37,102 bases of DNA, taken from the NCBI GenBank assembly GCA_945992055.1, contig CAMFVG010000108.1, positions 1 through 37,102 on the forward strand, written 5' to 3'. The position numbers and the translations under genes are program-made. This DNA is from an uncultured Clostridia bacterium (GTDB taxonomy: Bacteria; Bacillota; Clostridia; Lachnospirales; Lachnospiraceae). Below, one piece after another: positions 1-7,543 of the stretch (its first letter is position 1; each line of letters opens with the position of its first letter). The notes under the pieces were generated by a model. It saw nothing but the letters and a program-made list of their open reading frames with translations, did not search any database and was not told the DNA's origin.

Positions 1-19
1 ATATTTGGTTTACACCCAT
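1..19 (-). CDS. Start of a truncated gene, probably the KtrA/TrkA partner of the K+ channel
   Basis: An ATG on the minus strand at 17-19 is preceded by a strong ribosome binding site (AAGGAGGGG, complement of about 21-33). The six visible codons read MGVNQI and run off the window edge. The gene follows the TrkH/KtrB-like channel gene by about 20 bases on the same strand. In Gram-positive bacteria the peripheral nucleotide-binding RCK subunit (KtrA/TrkA) commonly sits next to the channel gene, so that identity is inferred from position. Six residues cannot confirm it. Confidence 0.5.
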
Positions 20-41
20 ATTTTCCCCTCCTTGCATCCGA

Positions 42-1400
42 TTATCCCACGCGGATGTCTTCCACTGGATTTTTAATAATATTCTTCTTTTCACGCTTAA
101 AGCTAAACGCTACTGCAAGAGAAACAGGCCCCACACGACCCAAATACATTGTTGCAATAATAATCCATTTGCCACAACAACTCAAAGATGAAGTGAGGTT
201 TCTTGTAAGTCCTACTGTAGCCGTTGCACTAACTGTTTCGTAAACAACATCCAATGCATTTGCATCCGTAACTGCCGACAACAGAACTGTAGCTAGAAAC
301 AAAGTAGCAAATGACACCCCCGTCACTGCTGTTGCCTTTCCTATCATTTCTTTAGATATACTTCTACCAAAAACGCTTGCCTCTTTTTGATTCTTGATCG
401 TTGCAATTGCAGAAAAGACAAGCACTGCAAACGTAACCGTCTTAATCCCACCTGCTGTCCCTACTGGAGATCCTCCTATAAACATTAATAGCAAACACAC
501 AATTGCTGATGAATTGGAAAAGTTTTCTTGTGGAATTGTCGCAAATCCTGCTGTTCTTGTAGTAATGGATTGGAACAACGCAATCTCTATTTTTTCAAAC
601 AAGGAATAATTTTGCATGGTATTTGGATTATTGTATTCGAACAATAAAATCAAAACACCGCCTAAAACTATAAGCAAAGCGGTTGTACAAATCACTATTT
701 TGCTATGCAAAGTAAGACTTCTCCAAAAGCTTGTTTTCTTTTCTCTTTTCTCTTTGCACACGCACAACAAATCCCACCAGACGATATAACCCAGTCCTCC
801 GCAGATAATCAAAATACAGGTAGTAATATTGATAATCGGGTTCACTACATAATTGCACAAACTATTTTCTGCCAAAATATCAATTCCTGCATTGCAAAAA
901 GCCGAAACAGATGTAAACACAGATATCCATACCCCTTTTATCCCAAATTCCGGAATAAATACTGTCATATAACAACAGGCGCCTATTGCTTCCACCAACA
1001 GTGTTCCCTTTATAACCTTCTTTACAAAAATCTCTAAACCCGACATTGTATTTAGATTAAACGAATCTTGTAAAAGTAAGCGGTCAGACAGTTTTAGTCT
1101 CCTATGCAACATTACTGCAATACTTGTCATAATTGTAATCACACCTAAACCACCAATCTGAATCAGGATTAGGATTACGATCTGTCCAAATAAGCTCCAA
1201 GCAGAAACAGTTGGAACTACCACCAATCCTGTCACACATGTGGATGTTGTGGCTGTAAACAACGCATCGACAAAAGGAGTTGCCTTTCCACTTGCCGAAC
1301 TAATAGGCAACGCAAGCAGCACACTTCCCAGAAGTATAGTAGCAAGGAAACTTAACAATATATAATGTGTTGTTGATATGGAAAAGCGAGTTTTCCTCAT
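42..1400 (-). CDS. ktrB: TrkH/KtrB-family potassium uptake channel subunit
   Basis: This is a multi-pass membrane protein of 452 residues, the usual length for KtrB/TrkH. The four pore loops of the family can be seen, each with its conserved glycine: TSTCVTGLVVV near residue 55, SAFCNAGID near 165, TTRTAGFATI near 280 and TATVGLTRN near 395. The protein forms the K+ translocating dimer in the membrane and normally works with a cytoplasmic RCK subunit, whose gene probably starts at the window edge. The start ATG overlaps the maf stop codon by four bases (ATGA), so translation is probably coupled. The KtrB rather than TrkH name is a judgement from length and from the Gram-positive context. Confidence 0.88.
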   Translation of the reverse strand: MRKTRFSISTTHYILLSFLATILLGSVLLALPISSASGKATPFVDALFTATTSTCVTGLVVVPTVSAWSLFGQIVILILIQIGGLGVITIMTSIAVMLHRRLKLSDRLLLQDSFNLNTMSGLEIFVKKVIKGTLLVEAIGACCYMTVFIPEFGIKGVWISVFTSVSAFCNAGIDILAENSLCNYVVNPIINITTCILIICGGLGYIVWWDLLCVCKEKREKKTSFWRSLTLHSKIVICTTALLIVLGGVLILLFEYNNPNTMQNYSLFEKIEIALFQSITTRTAGFATIPQENFSNSSAIVCLLLMFIGGSPVGTAGGIKTVTFAVLVFSAIATIKNQKEASVFGRSISKEMIGKATAVTGVSFATLFLATVLLSAVTDANALDVVYETVSATATVGLTRNLTSSLSCCGKWIIIATMYLGRVGPVSLAVAFSFKREKKNIIKNPVEDIRVG

Positions 1401-1990
1401 AGTGTTTCAACCTCTTCTATTCTCTTTAATTGCTCGTATATATATGAAATAGGGAGTCCTACGACGTTGAAATAATCCCCCTCTATTTTATCAATATGAA
1501 TTGCAAATCCACTTTGAATCCCGTAACTTCCTGCCTTATCCATTACATTGTCACTGTGAATATAATTCCATATTTCCATATCTGTCATTTCATTGACATA
1601 GACATCCGTTTTAACTGCATGATTGACAACCGTTTCATTTCCGTGTCCACCATAACTCAAAATAGTCACACCTGTGTATACTTGATGCTTCTGGCCCTGG
1701 AACCCTTGAATCATTTGAAACGCTTCGTCTTCCGACTTTGGTTTCCCCAATATATGTCCTTTATGTGCCACAACGGTATCTGCCCCTATCACAACCAGAT
1801 TTGTTCTCTCATTCTGCATCGCAACATCTCTGGCCTTTAATAAAGCTAGTTCTTTCACAATCTCGTCCGGTGTTTCACTCGTATAGACTTCCTCTTTATG
1901 ACTTACCTGAATTTCAAATTCGTACCCTGCCTGTTCTAAAAGTTCCCTTCTTCTTGGAGATGCCGATGCCAAAATAATTTTTCTCTTCAT
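1397..1990 (-). CDS. maf: Maf-family nucleoside triphosphate pyrophosphatase
   Basis: The 197-residue protein begins with the Maf signature ILASASPRRRELL, a phosphate-binding loop, and continues with VIGADTVV and LGKPKSEDEA, all conserved in the family. Maf proteins hydrolyse non-canonical or modified nucleoside triphosphates such as dTTP, UTP or methylated bases to monophosphate and pyrophosphate. They have been linked to septum formation arrest and house cleaning. The ATG follows a GGTGGA ribosome binding site. The stop overlaps the start of the potassium channel gene, and the ECF S-component gene ends 15 bases upstream, so the three are probably cotranscribed. Confidence 0.93.
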   Translation of the reverse strand: MKRKIILASASPRRRELLEQAGYEFEIQVSHKEEVYTSETPDEIVKELALLKARDVAMQNERTNLVVIGADTVVAHKGHILGKPKSEDEAFQMIQGFQGQKHQVYTGVTILSYGGHGNETVVNHAVKTDVYVNEMTDMEIWNYIHSDNVMDKAGSYGIQSGFAIHIDKIEGDYFNVVGLPISYIYEQLKRIEEVETL

Positions 1991-2005
1991 ATGTTTCCAC
2001 CATTT

Positions 2006-2638
2006 TTAGACAATCTTAAACCTCAATAACACACGTCCTACAACCGCCACCACAACTGCTGCCACAATGGCTTCCGGAATGCCGGATGCTGTCACAGTCC
2101 CCATGATAAGTCCCCACACCGCATCGATAGCTACTTCCTTCGCCTGCGCATACTGTGTAGCAAACAATACATAAATACTACCCATAACCGTAATCGTGTT
2201 AACCATAGAGCCGATAAAACCTGTAAATGCAAGTGCTATAATCTGATATCCACCATGATTCATTTTTATTTTCTTTAACAAAATCCAAAGCCAACCGGCT
2301 ACTAACCCAATCAAAATACGGCAGCCAACAGAAACCCAGATTGCCTTGCATACACCTACAAGCCCCGTTGTACTCATAAATGGTGAAAATGCAAACGACA
2401 GCAATGTCGGTGCCATGGTATTGCTAATAAGAGAGCATACGCCGAATACGCCCCCGAGAATCGCCCCCGCAGTCGGTCCTAATAAAACTGCTCCTATAAT
2501 AACCGGAATATGCACTGTGGTCGCTTTAATAATCGGTAATTGAATCATGCCAAGAGGTGTGTTTGCCAACACAATCACTATCGCCGACATAAGAGCCACA
2601 CTCACCATCCAACGTGTGCTATGTTTACTTTTTTTCAT
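2006..2638 (-). CDS. ECF transporter S component, probably for pantothenate
   Basis: This 210-residue, strongly hydrophobic protein has about six membrane segments. It carries the ECF S-component pattern: an N-terminal alanine/valine-rich helix (SVALMSAIVIVLANTPLG) followed by IPVIIGAVLLGPTAGAILGGVFG. Such proteins bind a vitamin and hand it to the shared EcfAA'T energising module, which is not encoded here. The gene lies 22 bases after coaBC on the same strand. That points to pantothenate or a related coenzyme A precursor as substrate (PanT-like), which is inference from context. The ribosome binding site AAGGAGGGG is near ideal. Confidence 0.8.
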   Translation of the reverse strand: MKKSKHSTRWMVSVALMSAIVIVLANTPLGMIQLPIIKATTVHIPVIIGAVLLGPTAGAILGGVFGVCSLISNTMAPTLLSFAFSPFMSTTGLVGVCKAIWVSVGCRILIGLVAGWLWILLKKIKMNHGGYQIIALAFTGFIGSMVNTITVMGSIYVLFATQYAQAKEVAIDAVWGLIMGTVTASGIPEAIVAAVVVAVVGRVLLRFKIV

Positions 2639-2660
2639 GATACCCCTCCTTGCATATTCT

Positions 2661-3857
2661 CTATTTTTTAATCTGTCTCAAAATCTCGTCCAAAATCTGC
2701 TCCGCGACCTCGTCCTTACTCATCATCTCCAGAGCCACTTCTTTACCCGGAGTAATCATAGTAATTACATTGGTGTCCACTCCAAAACCGGCGCCTTCCA
2801 CCTTCAGGTTGTTTGCAACAATCATATCTAGATTCTTATGAATCAATTTTCTTCTGGAATTCTCCATCATATCCTCTGTTTCCATGGAAAAACCACACAA
2901 AAATTGTTTTGGAGATTTATGCTCTCCCAAATATTTTAAAATATCCTGCGTGCGTTCAACCGGAATGGAAAGCTCGCCATCCGCTTTCTTGATTTTTTCC
3001 TCACTCACATCAGTAGGGGTATAATCCGCCACTGCTGCAGCTTTTACAATAACATCCTGCTTGTCCGAACGGGATGTCACTGCTTCGAACATATCTTTCG
3101 CACTCTTCACATCTACCACATCCACAAATCGCGGTTTTGCTATAGCTGTATCCCCGGTTACCAAAGTAACGTCGGCTCCTCGGAGCATCGAATTTCTCGC
3201 AATCGCATATCCCATTTTACCGGTAGAATGATTCGTGATATATCGAACCGGATCCAGTGCCTCCTGCGTCGGTCCAGCCGTCACAAGTACACGTAATCCC
3301 TTCATATCCTTCTCAAACGCAATCTCTTTTAAAATATAATCTAACAGAACCTCCGTATCCGGAAGTTTCCCTTCGCCTACATCTTTGCATGCCAACATAC
3401 CGGTAGCCGGCTTTATAATTTCAAAACCGTAATGTTCCAAAATTTCCAAATTGTCTTGTGTGATTGGATTGTGCAGCATCTGCGTGTTCATCGCCGGTGC
3501 AACAATCTTCTTACATTCACATGCAAGCACGGTAGTCGTCAACATGTCATCCGCCAAACCATGCGCCATTTTTGCAATCACATTCGCAGTAGCCGGTGCA
3601 ATCAAAACTACATCCGCCTGTTTGGAAAGAGCCACATGTTCTACGTTATATTCAAAATTACGGTCAAACGTGTCCACTAAACATTTATTTTGTGTCAACG
3701 TTTCGAATGTAATCGGATTTATAAAATTCGTAGCATTCTTTGTCATGATCACATGCACATTACAATGCAGCTTAGACAATTTGCTCGCAAGGTCTGCTAT
3801 TTTATAAGCAGCAATGCTGCCCGTCACACCAAGAATTACTGTTTTTCCCTTTAACAT
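2661..3857 (-). CDS. coaBC: CoaBC: phosphopantothenoylcysteine decarboxylase / phosphopantothenate-cysteine ligase
   Basis: The bifunctional coenzyme A enzyme has its usual length of about 400 residues. The N-terminal CoaC flavoprotein starts ILGVTGSIAAYK. It has the catalytic histidine in NVEHVALS (about H74), the PAMN motif (121-124) and the active-site cysteine in LACKDVGEGKLPD (about C157). From about residue 185 the CoaB part begins (VLVTAGPTQEALDPVRYITNHSTGKMGYAIA) with AAAVADYTP further on. Together they convert 4'-phosphopantothenate plus cysteine to 4'-phosphopantetheine. The next gene downstream is an ECF S component likely to supply the precursor. The ATG follows GGGTAGGTAATT. Confidence 0.96.
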   Translation of the reverse strand: MLKGKTVILGVTGSIAAYKIADLASKLSKLHCNVHVIMTKNATNFINPITFETLTQNKCLVDTFDRNFEYNVEHVALSKQADVVLIAPATANVIAKMAHGLADDMLTTTVLACECKKIVAPAMNTQMLHNPITQDNLEILEHYGFEIIKPATGMLACKDVGEGKLPDTEVLLDYILKEIAFEKDMKGLRVLVTAGPTQEALDPVRYITNHSTGKMGYAIARNSMLRGADVTLVTGDTAIAKPRFVDVVDVKSAKDMFEAVTSRSDKQDVIVKAAAVADYTPTDVSEEKIKKADGELSIPVERTQDILKYLGEHKSPKQFLCGFSMETEDMMENSRRKLIHKNLDMIVANNLKVEGAGFGVDTNVITMITPGKEVALEMMSKDEVAEQILDEILRQIKK

Positions 3858-3870
3858 AATTACCTACCCT

Positions 3871-4401
3871 TTATCGAATCAATTTTTGAATCGTCTTACT
3901 TGTATCCGTTCCTGCAACTTTTAAAAGTTCAAACAATAACGATTCATACGTCGTCACAATGGCGCCCTCCTGACGCGCACGTTCAATTGCAACCTGCTTG
4001 TCCGAGTCTTTTCTACTTGCAATGCAGTCAGCCACTAAAATCGGTTCATAGCCTGCCGCCTTCAAATCAATAACCGTTTGAAGAACACAGATATGTGCCT
4101 CTATTCCGCAAACAATCACAAACTTTTTCCCGCGAAGTTTCCATTTCACAGAATCGTATGCTGTGAATGCAATTTTGTCAATATACTCCGTGGTTCCTGC
4201 CGACTCCATAATGGATTCCTCTGTCATTCCGAGACCTTTCGTATATTGTTGTGTGATATACATCGGAACATCCAATACCTTCAAGCCTTCCAAAAGAATC
4301 TTAGTATTATGAAGCAACGCTTCTTTATTGCTCATTACAGGTAACAATTTCGCCTGATAGTCTACTACAACTGCTACCGCTTGTTCACGCTCTATTCTCA
4401 T
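3871..4401 (-). CDS. Isochorismatase-family cysteine hydrolase
   Basis: This 176-residue protein has the alpha/beta fold signature of cysteine hydrolases. The presumed triad is D14 (VVVDYQ), K76 (IDKIAFTAY) and C105 (GIEAHICVLQT), with a typical cis-peptide region before the cysteine. Single-domain members act on nicotinamide, small amides or unknown substrates; the sequence does not reveal which. It sits between exoA and coaBC with gaps of about 14 bases, so it is probably in the same transcript. The start is supported by GGAGGAAGAAGC-ATG. Confidence 0.87.
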   Translation of the reverse strand: MRIEREQAVAVVVDYQAKLLPVMSNKEALLHNTKILLEGLKVLDVPMYITQQYTKGLGMTEESIMESAGTTEYIDKIAFTAYDSVKWKLRGKKFVIVCGIEAHICVLQTVIDLKAAGYEPILVADCIASRKDSDKQVAIERARQEGAIVTTYESLLFELLKVAGTDTSKTIQKLIR

Positions 4402-4414
4402 GCTTCTTCCTCCA

Positions 4415-5167
4415 CTATTTCAAATCCAGTTCTACCGGACAGTGGTCAGACCCCATCACATCTGTCAATATCTTTGCGTCTTCCAAACGCTCCTTTAAAC
4501 ATTCAGATACGCAGAAATAATCAATGCGCCACCCTGCATTCTTTGCCCTGGCACTGAAGCGATAAGACCACCAGGAATAAATCCCTTCCTTATCCGGATA
4601 AAAGTAACGGAATGTATCAATAAATCCTGCTTGCAACACTTCCGAAAACTTTCCTCGCTCTTCATCTGTAAATCCTGCATTTTTTCGGTTCGTCTTCGGA
4701 TTCTTAAGGTCTATTTCTCGATGAGCAACATTTAGGTCCCCACAAAAAATTACACCTTTTTTCTCCTCCAACTTCTTAAGGTATGCAAGAAAATCCGTCT
4801 CCCACTGCATGCGATAATCCAAACGCTTTAATTCATCCTGCGAATTCGGTGTATAAACAGTTACCATATAAAAATCCGCAAATTCCAGTGTGATGACACG
4901 TCCTTCCTTGTCATGTTCCTCAATCCCAATTCCATACTGCACAGACAAGGGTTTTTCCTTGGTAAAAATCGCTGTTCCGGAATAGCCTTTCTTTTCAGCA
5001 TAATTCCAGTATTGGTGATACCCTTCCAATTCCAGTTCCAATTGTCCTGCCTGCATTTTGCTCTCTTGAATGCAAAAAATGTCTGCGTCCACTTCTTTGA
5101 AAAAATCTAGGAACCCTTTTTGTACACACGCTCGAATCCCATTTACATTCCATGAAATTAGTTTCAT
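4415..5167 (-). CDS. exoA: Exodeoxyribonuclease III, AP endonuclease
   Basis: The 250-residue protein belongs to the ExoIII/APE1 family. Hallmarks are [12 protein letters not shown] at the N-terminus, the metal-binding glutamate in FCIQESKMQ (about E35), [12 protein letters not shown] with the catalytic aspartate, and GSDHCPVEL at the C-terminus with the catalytic D/H pair. It cuts DNA at abasic sites during base excision repair and degrades duplex DNA 3' to 5'. It follows nrdR by 23 bases on the same strand. The RBS is AGGAGAAAATAG before the ATG. Confidence 0.96.
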   Translation of the reverse strand: MKLISWNVNGIRACVQKGFLDFFKEVDADIFCIQESKMQAGQLELELEGYHQYWNYAEKKGYSGTAIFTKEKPLSVQYGIGIEEHDKEGRVITLEFADFYMVTVYTPNSQDELKRLDYRMQWETDFLAYLKKLEEKKGVIFCGDLNVAHREIDLKNPKTNRKNAGFTDEERGKFSEVLQAGFIDTFRYFYPDKEGIYSWWSYRFSARAKNAGWRIDYFCVSECLKERLEDAKILTDVMGSDHCPVELDLK

Positions 5168-5190
5168 CTATTTTCTCCTGTCAATTTTAA

Positions 5191-5643
5191 CTACTTCTCT
5201 AATATCTTTTTGATTTCTGACATGAACGTATTCACATCTTTAAATTCTCGATAGACAGATGCAAATCTTACATATGCCACTTCGTCCAAATCCTTCAAAT
5301 GCTTCATGACGATCTCTCCGATTACATTCGTTGGAATTTCCTTTTCCTCCAGACTGAAAATGTCCGTCTCGATTTTCTCCATAGTCTTTTGAATCTCTTC
5401 CGCCGAAACCGGTCTTTTATAGCATGCTCTAAGTACTCCGCCCTCAATCTTAGCACGATTATACTGTTCTCGATTACAATCTTTCTTAATCACAATGAGC
5501 GGTATGGTCTCCACTTTCTCATAAGTAGTAAATCTCTTTCCGCACTCATCACAACATCTTCTTCTACGGATAGAACTTCCATCCTCCGCCGGTCTCGAGT
5601 CGATAACTCTTGTATCTGTATTACTGCAATATGGGCATTTCAT
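5191..5643 (-). CDS. nrdR: Transcriptional repressor NrdR
   Basis: This 150-residue protein has the exact architecture of NrdR. A zinc ribbon comes first (C3, C6, C31 and C34 in CPYC and CDEC), with the arginine-rich RRRR segment between the cysteine pairs. An ATP-cone domain follows from about residue 46 (PLIVIKKDCNREQYNRAKIEGG). NrdR senses ATP/dATP and represses ribonucleotide reductase genes. It appears to head the housekeeping run that continues with exoA, the hydrolase and coaBC. The RBS is CGAGGAGGATG, 6 bases before the ATG. No nrd gene is in the window. Confidence 0.96.
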   Translation of the reverse strand: MKCPYCSNTDTRVIDSRPAEDGSSIRRRRCCDECGKRFTTYEKVETIPLIVIKKDCNREQYNRAKIEGGVLRACYKRPVSAEEIQKTMEKIETDIFSLEEKEIPTNVIGEIVMKHLKDLDEVAYVRFASVYREFKDVNTFMSEIKKILEK

Positions 5644-5695
5644 ATCTTCATCCTCCTCGTGGATAATATCCTTGTCTCATTCTAACAGATATATT

Positions 5696-5956
5696 TTAAT
5701 CTTTGCAACCTTTCAGACACTTTTCTTCATTAATTTCTACCATAATAATGTCTTCCCCTACCTTTTTCACGCATTCAAAGGGAATCACATACTCACAATC
5801 GCTTCCAAACAATCCATGAAACTTTGTGCGTTCCGGAACAATAATAGCTTCCAGCGTCCCCTCGCACAAATCAAAAACAATATCTTCCACGCACCCCAAC
5901 CTCTTACAGGTACACAAATTAATTACTTCTTTTTCCCTTAATCTGCATAAACGCAT
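5696..5956 (-). CDS. YlmC/YmxH-family PRC-barrel sporulation protein
   Basis: The protein has 86 residues from the chosen start, MRLCRLREKEVIN, and it ends shortly after VGEDIIMVEI. The pattern MRL..L..KEVI....C.RLG...DIVFD..EG...AIIVP is that of the YlmC/YmxH PRC-barrel family. Members are short clostridial and bacillar proteins associated with sporulation, of unknown biochemical role. The frame is open 14 codons further upstream. The internal ATG at 5954-5956 was preferred because it lies behind AAAGAGAG and gives the family's normal N-terminus. Seven cysteines in so short a protein are unusual. Confidence 0.78.
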   Translation of the reverse strand: MRLCRLREKEVINLCTCKRLGCVEDIVFDLCEGTLEAIIVPERTKFHGLFGSDCEYVIPFECVKKVGEDIIMVEINEEKCLKGCKD

Positions 5957-6116
5957 ACAATCACTCTCTTTCACTCTTCTATAATTTAATATATGCAAAA
6001 TTAGTTTCGTTGGCTTTGTTTGATTTTCACATTTCTTTCACAATTCTATAAATGTTCAACGTTATAATTTCCATAATTTGATGACTGTACAAATTACCTA
6101 TGAGGAGATTTTTACC

Positions 6117-6836
6117 ATGGCATATCAGACGGTCTTTCAGCGATACGAATTGAAATACCTACTTACAAGAGCGCAAATGAATAAAGTTTTAGCAGCCATG
6201 AAGCCTTACATGGAATCAGACAAATATGGACGAACTACTATTCGCAATCTGTATTTTGACACGGATAATTACCGTTTAATCCGTCATTCCATTGAAAAAC
6301 CTGTATATAAAGAAAAGTTAAGAATACGTAGCTATCAAAAAGCTTCGCCGGATAGCGATGTGTTTGTGGAATTAAAAAAGAAATATAAGCACCTTGTATA
6401 CAAACGTCGAATTGCTTTGCCAAAACAACAAGCTATGGATTGGATTTGCAACAGGAAACTGCTTCCTCAAAAAACACAGATTTCTGAAGAAATAGACTAT
6501 TTTATGGAGTATTACGAATCATTACATCCAACCGTATTCCTATCTTATGAGCGGGAGGCTTACTATTGCAAAAACGGTAGCGATTTGCGCGTCACATTTG
6601 ATGATAATATTCTCTGTCGCCAATCCGATTTATCACTAGAACATGACGCTGACGGCACTTTATTATTAGACCAGAATAAAATTCTTATGGAAATTAAATG
6701 TTCCGGTGGTATTCCATTATGGCTAGCAAAAGTATTATCCGAAGAACACATATATAAAACATCTTTTTCCAAGTACGGAACTGCATATCAGACATTAATA
6801 TATCCAATATTAAAAGGAGGAAAACATCTATGTTAG
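6117..6836 (+). CDS. VTC-domain polyphosphate polymerase-like protein
   Basis: The protein has 239 residues from the ATG at 6117, which follows GAGGAGATTTTTACC. An upstream TTG at 6078 has no such site. The N-terminus FQRYELKYLLT and later blocks (TIRNLYFDTDNY, EKLRIRSY, FVELKKKYKHLVYKRR, LSYEREAYY, VTFDDNI, LMEIKC) are the basic and acidic motifs lining the tunnel of the VTC/triphosphate-tunnel family. Eukaryotic Vtc4 makes polyphosphate from ATP. The bacterial members' product is not established. It overlaps the DUF4956 gene by 7 bases, a conserved pairing in clostridia, which suggests a membrane-associated complex. Confidence 0.88.
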   Translation: MAYQTVFQRYELKYLLTRAQMNKVLAAMKPYMESDKYGRTTIRNLYFDTDNYRLIRHSIEKPVYKEKLRIRSYQKASPDSDVFVELKKKYKHLVYKRRIALPKQQAMDWICNRKLLPQKTQISEEIDYFMEYYESLHPTVFLSYEREAYYCKNGSDLRVTFDDNILCRQSDLSLEHDADGTLLLDQNKILMEIKCSGGIPLWLAKVLSEEHIYKTSFSKYGTAYQTLIYPILKGGKHLC

Positions 6837-7525
6837 AAACATTATTTAAAGGAATTTTTGATTCGGAATTGACATCCATTATCAGTGTACCTCATTTCTT
6901 ACTATGCATCGGGGTATCCTTAATCATCGGTATTATTATTGCTGCCAGTTATATGTACAAGACTCGATATACCAAAAGTTTTGTAATTACACTGGCTCTT
7001 TTACCAGCAGTCGTTTGTGTTGTGATTATGATGGTTAACGGAAATGTAGGAACCGGTGTTGCGGTCGCCGGAGCTTTTAGCCTTGTTCGCTTCCGTTCTG
7101 CACCGGGTACAGCAAAAGAAATCGGAACGTTGTTCCTTGCCATGGGTGCAGGGCTTATTTCCGGAATGGGATATTTAGGATTTTCAATATTATTTACACT
7201 CATCCTCTGTGCTGTATTTATTCTTTACGGATATTTGGATTTTGGCCAAAAAAAGAATAACGCATTATATAAAACACTGAACATTACGATTCCCGAAGAT
7301 TTGGACTATACAGATGTATTTGAAGAAATTCTTTCGGAATACACTCGTTCCTACGAACTGGTAAATGTAAAAACAACTAATATGGGGAGTTTGTTCCGGC
7401 TTACATACGATATGATTTTGAAAGATGTAGGTAGAGAAAAAGAAATGATTGATAAACTTCGTTGCAGAAATGGAAATTTGGAAATCAATATTTCAAAGCA
7501 ATCTTCAATTACAACGGAACTTTAA
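6830..7525 (+). CDS. DUF4956 membrane protein
   Basis: This 231-residue protein has about four membrane segments in its first 140 residues. The family signature NVGTGVAVAGAFSLVRFRSAPGT occurs near residues 75-98. A soluble C-terminal region from about 150 starts ITIPEDLDYTDVFEEIL. DUF4956 proteins are regularly found directly after VTC-domain genes, as here, with a 7-base overlap. The function is unknown; a membrane channel or scaffold for the VTC enzyme is a reasonable inference. The RBS AAAAGGAGG lies 8-9 bases before the ATG. Confidence 0.85.
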   Translation: MLETLFKGIFDSELTSIISVPHFLLCIGVSLIIGIIIAASYMYKTRYTKSFVITLALLPAVVCVVIMMVNGNVGTGVAVAGAFSLVRFRSAPGTAKEIGTLFLAMGAGLISGMGYLGFSILFTLILCAVFILYGYLDFGQKKNNALYKTLNITIPEDLDYTDVFEEILSEYTRSYELVNVKTTNMGSLFRLTYDMILKDVGREKEMIDKLRCRNGNLEINISKQSSITTEL

Positions 7526-7543
7526 TCACAGGAGGAACTGTTT

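Noticed and set aside
2639..2660. Riboswitch before the ECF S component
   Set aside because: The gap after coaBC is only 22 bases and the gene is probably cotranscribed with coaBC.
6063..6068. TATAAT upstream of the VTC operon as its promoter
   Set aside because: The -10 is perfect but no acceptable -35 occurs at 16-18 bases, so it was not listed as a feature.
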